Below, in pieces: positions 9,472 through 16,139 of a stretch of DNA of 25,425 nucleotides (position 1 is the stretch's first letter; each line of letters opens with the position of its first letter). The notes below the pieces were generated by a model. The model did not search any database. It had not been told where the DNA came from and saw nothing but the letters and a program-made list of their open reading frames with translations. This DNA is from Gallispira sp964526435 (GTDB lineage Bacteria; Bacillota; Clostridia; Lachnospirales; CAG-274): the NCBI GenBank assembly GCA_964526435.1, contig CAZGIC010000017.1:1-25425 (forward strand), read 5' to 3'. A program made the position numbers and the translations under genes.

Positions 9472-10290
9472 TTATAAAACATCAGCAAAATGAGGCTTAA
9501 GTTTTTTGTAAATATAGCTTGCTGCAGCTGCAAGTACTGCAATTACAACCCAAAAATATATAGTCTGCTTTATATTATTATAAAATAAATTCTTATATAT
9601 CATACTGTCCCTGTATCCCTGTACTATATAATACAGTGGATTAAGTTTAAATAAAAACTTTGTGCTGTCTGAAATATTCATAGTATCTATATTCCACATA
9701 ATAGGAGTAAGCCACATTCCAAACTGCAGAACTATATTCATGATCTGTGAAAGGTCTTTAAAAAAAATAACCAAAGGTGCGGTAATAAAACTAAGAACCG
9801 TTACCAAAGTTATCATGCAAATACAATAATACAATATCTGAAGCACATATACATCAAATTTTATACCACATATGGCATATGATATAAACATAAAAGCAAT
9901 AAAAAACAAATGAATAAATAAATTTGAAATAATTTTAATTAAAGGCAGTATATTTATTTTAAAAACCACTTTTTTTACAAGATAACTGTACTCAATAAAT
10001 GAGTTTGTAGCCCCATTCCATGCATCAGAAAAGAAAAACCACGGAATAAGTCCCGTCATAAACCATAAAATAAATGGAACATCTCCCACGTCCTGACTTC
10101 TGAAACCAAACTGAAATACAAACCAAAATACAAGTATTGTGCATATAGGCTGTACAAAAGCCCATATAATACCAAAATACGAACCCGCAAACTTTGTTTT
10201 AAAATCATTTACAGATAAGGACCACAATAATCTGTTATCTTTAAAAAGTATGCTGTATACATTTCTGAAAAAAGCTTTAATATTGTTCAT
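9472..10290 (-). CDS. wzm: Wzm-type ABC-2 polysaccharide export permease
   Basis: 272 residues from the ATG at 10290, which has GGAGAGG/AGGTG just upstream; an in-frame ATG 15 nt earlier lacks a ribosome site. The chain begins with a short amphipathic stretch and an ABC-2 permease core with about six membrane helices (FGIIWAFVQPICTILVFWFVF, FMTGLIPWFFFSDAWNG and others). The motif PLYYIVQGYRDSM near the C-terminus is typical of TagG/Wzm/RfbA permeases. With the Wzt ATPase it forms the membrane channel that flips a completed undecaprenyl-linked glycan across the cytoplasmic membrane. It is the first gene of the five-gene minus-strand operon, behind a candidate promoter at 10323-10351. Confidence 0.93.
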   Translation of the reverse strand: MNNIKAFFRNVYSILFKDNRLLWSLSVNDFKTKFAGSYFGIIWAFVQPICTILVFWFVFQFGFRSQDVGDVPFILWFMTGLIPWFFFSDAWNGATNSFIEYSYLVKKVVFKINILPLIKIISNLFIHLFFIAFMFISYAICGIKFDVYVLQILYYCICMITLVTVLSFITAPLVIFFKDLSQIMNIVLQFGMWLTPIMWNIDTMNISDSTKFLFKLNPLYYIVQGYRDSMIYKNLFYNNIKQTIYFWVVIAVLAAAASYIYKKLKPHFADVL

Positions 10291-10322
10291 TGCACACCTC
10301 TCCATTATATTACATTATTTAT

Positions 10323-10351
10323 ATTATACACTATTTCAACCTTAAAATAAA
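10323..10351 (-). promoter_or_regulatory. Candidate promoter of the polysaccharide operon
   Basis: On the minus strand, a perfect -10 TATAAT (10323-10328) lies 17 nt from a weak -35 TTTATT (10346-10351). It is about 33 nt before the wzm start codon. The AT-rich context makes chance matches common. Confidence 0.5.
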
Positions 10352-10416
10352 CAATTTTTTACTTTTTTATAAAAATTAATAAAATCATTAAACATATTAG
10401 GTTCTACAATATTTGG

Positions 10417-10702
10417 TGTGGTCGTTACCATAAACTCCCATATTACCTCCATATAGGCTCCCTTTTAAGTTTTGCATCGCAAGAATATGCGAACAACCCG
10501 AAGGGTTGGCTTTCAACCAATGCACCGCAAGAATATGCGGACAACCCGAAGGGTTGGCTTTCAACCAAAGGTTGAAAGTGCTAAAGAAGGTTGAAAGTGC
10601 TGAAGAGCTGTCAGCCCCCGGCTGACTGTTAGTGAAATTTGACAAAGTCAAATTTTGCGATATGAGGGTTTTATAAACCACACCAGTTGGTAACGAACCA
10701 CA
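10417..10702. repeat. Hairpin-rich non-coding element with inverted ends
   Basis: The 286-bp stretch is bounded by TGTGGTCGTTACCA (10417-10430) and the inverse of TGTGGTTCGTTACCA (10688-10702), identical apart from one inserted base. A second inverted pair, TGGTGTGGT/ACCACACCA, lies at 10414-10422 and 10677-10685. Inside are perfect hairpins, several with 3-nt loops: 10494-10508, the same stem in the next repeat, 10558-10578 (9-bp stem), 10610-10626 (7 bp), 10635-10655 (9 bp) and 10667-10679 (5 bp). It may be a MITE/REP-like dispersed element or a structured RNA. A frame through it (10397-10819, minus) looks spurious. Confidence 0.65.
10473..10568. repeat. Two 48-bp tandem repeats
   Basis: Units 10473-10520 and 10521-10568 are directly adjacent and differ at two positions: 10477 T versus 10525 C, and 10492 A versus 10540 G. 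These two positions face each other as the closing pair of a 5-bp stem (TCGCA/TGCGA versus CCGCA/TGCGG), so the change is compensatory. Each unit also holds the hairpin CAACCC-GAA-GGGTTG. A shorter direct repeat, GGTTGAAAGTGCT, follows at 10570-10582 and 10589-10601. Confidence 0.92.
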
Positions 10703-10711
10703 TATTATTAT

Positions 10712-10761
10712 ATAAAAAATAAAATCGGCTACTCCGCTGATTATCAGCGAAATAACCGATT
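10712..10761 (-). terminator. Probable intrinsic terminator after the G5-3D gene
   Basis: On the minus strand an outer stem AATCGG/CCGATT (10756-10761 with 10723-10728) encloses an inner stem CGCTGA-TAA-TCAGCG, followed by a T-rich tract (complement of the A-rich run at 10712-10724). It lies about 20 nt after the stop codon at 10782. Confidence 0.75.
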
Positions 10762-10781
10762 GATAAATACCTATTGATAAA

Positions 10782-11516
10782 TTAAGATAAAATATAAACC
10801 TTAACATTTTGATATCCAAAACCTGAACTCAGGGCTTCATCATGAGAGTTATAGCAAAGATCAATTCTGTTGCCGTTTATTGCCCCGCCTACATCTGCGG
10901 CAATTGCATATCCATACCCTTCAACATAAAGCTTAGTACCAAGGGGTATAATACTTGTATCTACAGCAGCCACACCATATCCGGCTTTTGTACCGTTTGC
11001 TGTATAGCCGTTTGAAAATGAACCACAGCATATTTCACATGAACAGTATGCTGTAGCACTCATTGTAAGTACTTTTGAATACTCAACATTGTCAAGACCG
11101 GGAACTGTTTCCACTTCCTTTGTGCCTTCTAATATAATCTCATCAATTGGCTCTGAAACAACTTCCTCAGTAACGGTTACATCTGCGATTGAACCATTTA
11201 CATACTTAGTTACCTCTGTAACCTTATTAATACCGTTGACACCTTCCTGAGCCACTTCTGTATTTCCCTTTTTAATTTCGTCGCTCTGCTCTGTAATTGT
11301 AGTGTAAGGTATTTCATTACTGCTTACCTTTACCTCACTCCTGTCAGCATTGCTTTCAACATCACTTGTGTTATAGTAGTTGATCTTACTCTTTGCCTCT
11401 GCTGTGTAATTTGCAGAAGCTGATACGAACGCATTATCTGCTGCATATGTTGCCGTAGGCAAAACAGCTGCCACAGCCATAACAAGTACTGCACATTTTG
11501 CTAAATTTCTTAACAT
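10782..11516 (-). CDS. Secreted G5 and 3D domain cell-wall protein (YabE-like)
   Basis: 244 residues from the ATG at 11516, preceded by GGGAGG with 5-nt spacing; a TTG nine codons upstream is less likely. A signal peptide covers residues 1-25 (hydrophobic core VLVMAVAAVLP, probable cut after ATYA). A G5-type module spans ~70-131 and a 3D domain ~152-243 (SATAYCSCEICCG, TANGTKAGYGVAAVD186, IPLGTKLYVEG, AIAADVGG, NRIDL). 3D domains have the MltA/Rpf-like double-psi fold and occur in wall-lytic enzymes; the conserved aspartates at 186, 208 and 219 are visible. Together with tatD and metG upstream it matches the B. subtilis metS-yabD-yabE order, but it is much shorter than YabE. Likely acts on peptidoglycan outside the cell. 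Confidence 0.88.
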   Translation of the reverse strand: MLRNLAKCAVLVMAVAAVLPTATYAADNAFVSASANYTAEAKSKINYYNTSDVESNADRSEVKVSSNEIPYTTITEQSDEIKKGNTEVAQEGVNGINKVTEVTKYVNGSIADVTVTEEVVSEPIDEIILEGTKEVETVPGLDNVEYSKVLTMSATAYCSCEICCGSFSNGYTANGTKAGYGVAAVDTSIIPLGTKLYVEGYGYAIAADVGGAINGNRIDLCYNSHDEALSSGFGYQNVKVYILS

Positions 11517-11757
11517 AATATCCTCCCGTCCGGAACGCAACAATTTCGTAATATTTTCTTCAATATTTCTTACAAAATTGCCAGTCTGAATTTTCTCCTT
11601 TAATTCGACTAAATCCCTTATTGGTTGTTTTTAGTTACAAATTTTCATAATTTTTATGTAAAAAACATAAAAATATAAGCAGTCAGGATTTGTGTACAAC
11701 CACGAACACTAATCTCTGATTGGCTTTGCAACATATATCTTAACACATCCGTAACAA
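11517..11757. other. Leader and promoter region of the G5-3D gene
   Basis: No credible gene. On the minus strand, a candidate -35 TTGTAC (11694-11699) and -10 TATATT (11672-11677) are 16 nt apart, giving a leader of about 150 nt. A perfect 9-bp inverted repeat ATTTTTATG/CATAAAAAT (11650-11674) overlaps the -10. No recognised riboswitch core was seen. Confidence 0.4.
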
Positions 11758-12531
11758 TTATGCAACAACTTTTTTCCTCCAAAATACGACTTTTGCATTT
11801 TGGGAGGTTATTTCGCAAACTTTTTCAGAAGAAATTTGTTTAATCTCTCCAATTTTATCAGCAACATATTTAAGATTTTGTGAGTTATTTACAGTACCTC
11901 TTAAAGGCACCGGAGATAAATATGGCGAATCTGTTTCAAGCAAAATTTTCTCCATAGGCACAAATCTAACCACATCGATTAGTTTTTTTGCGTTCTTAAA
12001 GGTTACTACACCTCCTACACCAATGTAAAAACCCATATTAATATAATCCCTCGCCATTTCAACACTTCCGCTGTAGGCATGTATTACACCTTTTCTCACA
12101 CCGCTGTTTTTAATTATGTCAAAGGTTTCCTGTGCCGCATCTCTTGAATGTATGCTTACAGGCAGATCAAGCTCAGCAGCAAGGTCAAGCTGTTTTTCAA
12201 ACCAGTATCTCTGCTTGTCCCTCGGGGAAAAGTCATAGTAATAGTCAAGTCCTATTTCACCTATTGCAACAACTTTCTCATATTTGCTGTATTCCCTTAG
12301 CCTGTCTATATCTGCTTCTGTCATATTCTCAACCTCATGAGGGTGTACCCCTACAGCAGCATATATAAAGTCATATTTCTTGGCAAGCTCCATACTCTTT
12401 AAGGAACTTTCCATATCAGCACCTATATTAATGATATAGTCCACTCCATTTGAATGCATTTCTTCTATTAATATATCTCTGTTTTCGTCAAATTTTTCAT
12501 CATCATAATGAGCATGTGTATCAAAATACAT
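11758..12531 (-). CDS. tatD: TatD-family metal-dependent DNase
   Basis: 257 residues; start at 12531 with AAGGAG 7 nt upstream. The TIM-barrel metal site is complete: H6-x-H8 (DTHAHYDD), the glutamate of GEIGLDYYYD (~92), SIHSRDA (~127), HAYSGS (~152) and the aspartate of LLETDSPYLSP (~205). TatD proteins are 3'-5' exonucleases active on single-stranded DNA or RNA; length is usual for the family. It lies just after metG, as yabD follows metS in Bacillus. A terminator separates it from metG, so it may depend on readthrough or an unseen promoter. The family is certain; the physiological substrate is not. Confidence 0.95.
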   Translation of the reverse strand: MYFDTHAHYDDEKFDENRDILIEEMHSNGVDYIINIGADMESSLKSMELAKKYDFIYAAVGVHPHEVENMTEADIDRLREYSKYEKVVAIGEIGLDYYYDFSPRDKQRYWFEKQLDLAAELDLPVSIHSRDAAQETFDIIKNSGVRKGVIHAYSGSVEMARDYINMGFYIGVGGVVTFKNAKKLIDVVRFVPMEKILLETDSPYLSPVPLRGTVNNSQNLKYVADKIGEIKQISSEKVCEITSQNAKVVFWRKKVVA

Positions 12532-12560
12532 TTTCTTTCTCCTTTTTTAACTCATTTCTT

Positions 12561-12592
12561 TAAAAAGGGCTTCTGCCCAAGCAAAAGCCCTC
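12561..12592 (-). terminator. Intrinsic terminator after metG
   Basis: On the minus strand, the 7-bp stem AGGGCTT/AAGCCCT (12585-12591 with 12566-12572) with a 12-nt loop is followed by a T-run (complement of the A's at 12562-12566). It sits in the gap between metG and tatD. Confidence 0.78.
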
Positions 12593-12598
12593 AATAAA

Positions 12599-14590
12599 TT
12601 ATCCTATTACAGCACCGCTTTCAATATCCCCGTCAGCAGCCAGAAGCTTAACATTTCCCTTTGCATCTTCTGCCGCAACGATCATACCTTCGCTTACATA
12701 TTTACCCTTAAGCATCTTTCTCGGTGCAAGATTTGTTACAACAACAACCTTCTTGCCTACCATTTCTTCAGGGGAATAGAACTTTGAAATACCTGAAAGT
12801 ATTGTCCTTGTTTCTTCTCCCACTTTAACTGTAGATTTCAAAAGCTTATTTGACTCAGGTACCTTTTCACAGGCAATAATTTCACCTATTTTCATTTCCA
12901 CCTTGCAGAAATCATCAATAGTTATATACTCTTTCTTTTCCTCAGCCTCCGGTGTTTCCTCAGGAGCATTTGCCTTAGCCTGTGCATCCATAATTTCCTT
13001 TACCTTTGGAATAACTTCCTTAGGGTCAAGTCTTGCAAATAATATCTGCGGCTTTTCAATTACCTTATTACCGCTTGGATATAAGCCAAACTTGTCAAGG
13101 TCTGCAAAATCTCTCTTTTCTGCATTAAGCTGTTTTAATATTTTTTCTGTAGTTTCAGGCATAAATGGTTCAAGAAGACATGCACCTATTGTAATACCTT
13201 CCACAAGATTATAAAGCACTGTTGCAAGCCTGTCCTTCTTGCTTTCGTCCTTGCCCAATACCCATGGCTCAGTTTCATCAACATATTTGTTGCATCTCTT
13301 AAACAGTGTAAATATTTCTGTAATTGCATCGGCAACTCTAAGCTTCTCCATTTTAGCCTCAGCCTTTGCCTTACACTCCGTTGCTGTCTTAATCAAATCA
13401 TCATCTACAGCTTCCTTAACATTTGTATTGTTTACAACACCGCCGAAATATTTATTAGTCATTGATATAGTTCTGTTTACAAGGTTACCAAGAACGTTTG
13501 CAAGGTCTGAATTTGTTCTTTCAATAACCAGATCCCATGAAATAACACCGTCATTTTCAAAAGGCATTTCATGAAGTACAAAATATCTTACAGCATCTAC
13601 TCCGAAAATACTTACAAGGTCATCAGCATAAATTACATTGCCTCTTGACTTGCTCATCTTTCCGTCATTATCTTCAATCTTTTCTTCAAAGCTGTCCTCG
13701 CCTCTTAAAAGCCATGGATGACCGAACACCTGCTCAGGCAGCGGCAAATCAAGAGCCATAAGAATAATAGGCCAGTAAATAGTGTGAAATCTTACAATAT
13801 CCTTACCTATTAAGTGCAAATCAGCAGGCCACATTGTCTTAAACTGTTCTGTACTGTTACCGTCACAGTCATAGCCAATTCCCGTAATGTAGTTTGAAAG
13901 AGCATCAAGCCATACATACACAACGTGCTTGTCGTCAAAATCCACGGGAATACCCCACTTGAAAGAAGTTCTTGAAACACACAGATCCTGTAATCCCGGG
14001 AGAAGGAAATTGTTCATCATTTCATTCTTTCTTGAAACAGGCTGAATAAATTCAGGGTGAGTGTTAATATGCTCAATAAGTCTGTCGGCATACTTGCTTA
14101 ACTTCAGGAAATAAGCCTCCTCCTTTGCAGGATGTACCTCTCTTCCGCAGTCAGGGCATTTTCCGTCTGCAAGCTGACTTTCCGTCCAGAAGCTTTCACA
14201 AGGTGTACAGTACATTCCTTCGTATACACTCTTGTAAATATCCCCTTTTTCATAAAGTTTTTTAAATATTTTCTTAACCTGGTTTTCATGGTAATCATCT
14301 GTAGTTCTTATAAACTTGTCATAAGAAGTGTTCATTAAATCCCATATCTTCTTTATCTGTCCTGCAACATCATCAACAAATTCCTTTGGTGTAATACCCT
14401 TTTCCTTTGCTTTTTCCTCTATTTTCTGACCATGTTCATCAGTACCCGTCTGGAAGAACACGTCATATCCCTGCATTCTCTTAAATCTTGCAATGCTGTC
14501 GGCAAGAACTATTTCATAAGTATTTCCTATATGGGGCTTGCCTGAAGTATATGCAATTGCAGTAGTTATATAATATTTTTCTTTACTCAT
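12599..14590 (-). CDS. metG: Methionyl-tRNA synthetase with C-terminal tRNA-binding domain
   Basis: 663 residues; start at 14590 with GGAGG 7 nt upstream. It charges tRNA-Met in the cytoplasm. Seen: the HIGH-type signature PHIGNTYE (H20), a single zinc knuckle CTPCESFW...CPDCGR (~128-148), the KMSKSRGN loop (~311), a helical anticodon-binding domain, and a C-terminal EMAPII/Trbp111-like OB domain (~555-663, VEMKIGEIIACEKVPESNKLL) that helps dimerise and bind tRNA. Order and length are those of Firmicute MetRS. It has its own candidate promoter (14619-14647). A T-box with a probable Met specifier lies 1.1 kb upstream on the same strand, with the opposite-strand HAD gene between. Confidence 0.98.
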   Translation of the reverse strand: MSKEKYYITTAIAYTSGKPHIGNTYEIVLADSIARFKRMQGYDVFFQTGTDEHGQKIEEKAKEKGITPKEFVDDVAGQIKKIWDLMNTSYDKFIRTTDDYHENQVKKIFKKLYEKGDIYKSVYEGMYCTPCESFWTESQLADGKCPDCGREVHPAKEEAYFLKLSKYADRLIEHINTHPEFIQPVSRKNEMMNNFLLPGLQDLCVSRTSFKWGIPVDFDDKHVVYVWLDALSNYITGIGYDCDGNSTEQFKTMWPADLHLIGKDIVRFHTIYWPIILMALDLPLPEQVFGHPWLLRGEDSFEEKIEDNDGKMSKSRGNVIYADDLVSIFGVDAVRYFVLHEMPFENDGVISWDLVIERTNSDLANVLGNLVNRTISMTNKYFGGVVNNTNVKEAVDDDLIKTATECKAKAEAKMEKLRVADAITEIFTLFKRCNKYVDETEPWVLGKDESKKDRLATVLYNLVEGITIGACLLEPFMPETTEKILKQLNAEKRDFADLDKFGLYPSGNKVIEKPQILFARLDPKEVIPKVKEIMDAQAKANAPEETPEAEEKKEYITIDDFCKVEMKIGEIIACEKVPESNKLLKSTVKVGEETRTILSGISKFYSPEEMVGKKVVVVTNLAPRKMLKGKYVSEGMIVAAEDAKGNVKLLAADGDIESGAVIG

Positions 14591-14618
14591 TTTAAAACCT
14601 CCAATTCAAACTATATTC

Positions 14619-14647
14619 ATTATAATTAAATTTAATAAAAAAGTAAA
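14619..14647 (-). promoter_or_regulatory. Candidate metG promoter
   Basis: On the minus strand: -35 TTTACT (14642-14647), 17-nt spacer, -10 TATAAT (14619-14624), giving a leader of about 25 nt. It means metG could be transcribed without the distant T-box. Confidence 0.6.
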
Positions 14648-14666
14648 GTATTTTACCTGAACTAAA

Positions 14667-14695
14667 TTGAATATAAACCCCTTTTGTGTTAAAAT
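14667..14695 (+). promoter_or_regulatory. Candidate promoter of the HAD phosphatase gene
   Basis: -35 TTGAAT (14667-14672), 17-nt spacer, -10 TAAAAT (14690-14695), about 31 nt before the start codon. It is divergent from the metG promoter. Confidence 0.65.
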
Positions 14696-14726
14696 TATCT
14701 AAAAAACAATAAAAGGAGACAAAAAA

Positions 14727-15551
14727 ATGTATAAGCTTATAGCCACAGACTGTGACGGCACAATATTAAATTCCCAGGGGTATCTTCCCCGTGAAATAAT
14801 CGATACATTCAGAGAACTTCATAATAAAGGAATACATATAATAATTGCAACAGGCAGAAGCGACATACTGGCTAAGGATTACCTTGACGAGCTTGACATA
14901 AACTGTCCCGTCATAGGCTGCAACGGAGCAACTCTTGTAAACTTTTACACAAACAAGAACTACTTTATTAACGCAATGGATTCGGAGTCCCTTGACAAGC
15001 TTTTTGATATGTGTGACTCTCTTAATATAGCAGTCAAAATATTTGACACTGACACCTGCTATACAAGTGACAAAAAGCTTTATGAAGGAGGCATTAATCT
15101 TATTACAACCAGGTATACAAGAAAAATGAAATATTCCGTAAATTATGAGCTTGTAGATGATATGCACTCCCTTTCTTCTCTTGAAAACGCAGTAAAAGCT
15201 GTAATAATAGAAAATGATATACCAAAGCTTTTAAGCATAAGAGATATGATAAATAAAAACATACCCGGACTTAAAGCAGTTCAGTCCAACTGGAACTGTA
15301 TCGATATAAATAACAAATCTGTGTCAAAAGGCAATGCTCTTTTGAAATACGCAGAAATGATAAATGTTAAGCCTGACGAAATAATTGCCTTCGGCGACAG
15401 TGAAAATGATATTTCAATGCTTAAGGCGGCAGGTCTTGGCATTGCCGTATCAAATGCCGCAGACTGCGTAAAGGAAGCCGCCGATGAAATCACCGATACA
15501 AATGATAACTTCGGAGTGGCTAAGTATCTGCAAAAACTCTATAATCTGTAA
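14727..15551 (+). CDS. Cof-type HAD-IIB sugar/nucleotide phosphatase
   Basis: 274 residues; start at 14727 with AAGGAG upstream. Motif I is TDCDGTIL (nucleophile Asp8, acid Asp10), followed by IIIATGRS and then GFGDSENDISMLKAAG-type motif IV (AFGDSENDIS, ~222), with a C2 cap between, as in the Cof/YidA group that dephosphorylates sugar phosphates or cofactors. Substrate cannot be read from sequence. It is a single-gene unit on the plus strand, set between the T-box and metG, which both read on the minus strand. Any transcript passing from the T-box to metG would be antisense to it. No neighbours suggest a pathway. Confidence 0.93.
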   Translation: MYKLIATDCDGTILNSQGYLPREIIDTFRELHNKGIHIIIATGRSDILAKDYLDELDINCPVIGCNGATLVNFYTNKNYFINAMDSESLDKLFDMCDSLNIAVKIFDTDTCYTSDKKLYEGGINLITTRYTRKMKYSVNYELVDDMHSLSSLENAVKAVIIENDIPKLLSIRDMINKNIPGLKAVQSNWNCIDINNKSVSKGNALLKYAEMINVKPDEIIAFGDSENDISMLKAAGLGIAVSNAADCVKEAADEITDTNDNFGVAKYLQKLYNL

Positions 15552-15618
15552 TCTGCAAAGAAGAGGGAGGTCAGGAGTTAAATTTACTTTTACAGAGAAC
15601 CATAAAGCTAAATTTATT

Positions 15619-15642
15619 TTGAAAATTTAAATAAATTTTCAA
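15619..15642. repeat. 10-bp inverted repeat downstream of the HAD gene
   Basis: TTGAAAATTT-AAAT-AAATTTTCAA is a perfect stem-loop 68 nt after the HAD stop codon. No T-run follows, so termination of the plus-strand transcript here is only possible. Confidence 0.45.
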
Positions 15643-15732
15643 TCCTCACTCCCTTCCTCACACCTCATCTTCACTTTGTTAAATTTAATTTTTTTACTTT
15701 AAATAAAATCTTTGCCATACTTTTAAAGGCAT

Positions 15733-15777
15733 AAAAAAAGCTGTCCTCCTCTGCTTAAATTTCAAGGACGACAGCTT
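15733..15777 (-). terminator. T-box terminator hairpin
   Basis: On the minus strand AAGCTGTCGTCCT pairs with AGGAGGACAGCTT (one G-G mismatch) and is followed by a T-run. The 5' arm lies just after the antiterminator that carries the T-box core, the standard mutually exclusive arrangement. Confidence 0.88.
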
Positions 15778-16019
15778 ACAGCTTCGTGGTACCACCTTAA
15801 TTCATTCATACCTCACGGCATAAACCTTATCAAGTACAGAGAACAGCTCTTATACTTCGGTGCTTTAACGGGCACACCCGTCGCAGCCTAATGCCCCAGG
15901 CACTCGGTACGCGGCTCCAAGACCATATTCAGCGATGTATTCTGCACCTGCTCTCACCTGTACAGGCTCTCTGTAACATATCCCACCGTTTACTCTTCTT
16001 TTCACAGCCTTTAATTTAT
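15733..16019 (-). ncRNA. T-box riboswitch leader, probable Met specifier, no adjacent target gene
   Basis: Reading the minus strand: stem I elements AGAGAGCC (15965-15972) and GGTGAGAGC; a specifier loop GAA-T-ATG-G (ATG at 15924-15926) followed by TTGGAGCC; a stem III-like hairpin ACGGG/CCCGT; the T-box core TTAAGGTGGTACCACG (15785-15800); and a terminator with a 13-bp stem (one mismatch) and seven T's (15733-15777). The UGGU bulge would pair with a tRNA ending ACCA, as tRNA-Met does. In the usual register the specifier is AUG; one base off would be UAU (Tyr). Uncharged tRNA would favour readthrough. The next same-strand gene is metG, 1.1 kb away beyond the opposed HAD gene. Confidence 0.92.
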
Positions 16020-16025
16020 AAATAA

Positions 16026-16054
16026 ATGATAACCCAATTGTATAAAAATGTCAA
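16026..16054 (-). promoter_or_regulatory. T-box promoter
   Basis: On the minus strand: consensus -35 TTGACA (16049-16054), 17-nt spacer, -10 TATCAT (16026-16031). The predicted start is near 16019, where the T-box leader begins. Confidence 0.8.
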
Positions 16055-16139
16055 TATTTATTTTACTTCACAGGGCATATATCCCCGCTTCATTCTCAGG
16101 TATTTATTGATTCTGCAAAACACAGTAATCAAAGATATA

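Noticed and set aside
10291..10305. Longer start for the Wzm permease
   Set aside because: The upstream ATG lacks a ribosome site, and the GGAGAGG sequence that serves the ATG at 10290 would be coding.
10473..10568. Possible CRISPR array
   Set aside because: Only two directly adjacent units with no spacers, strongly hairpin-based, and no cas genes.
10397..10819. 140-codon minus-strand frame with repeated LKANPSGC segments
   Set aside because: Its repeats are simply the 48-bp (16-codon) tandem repeat and hairpins read through; it overlaps the end of the 3D gene and the terminator, has no clear ribosome site and no recognisable domain.
11517..11757. c-di-AMP (ydaO-type) riboswitch before the 3D-domain gene
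   Set aside because: Such switches often precede wall hydrolase genes, but the conserved core blocks were not recognisable here.
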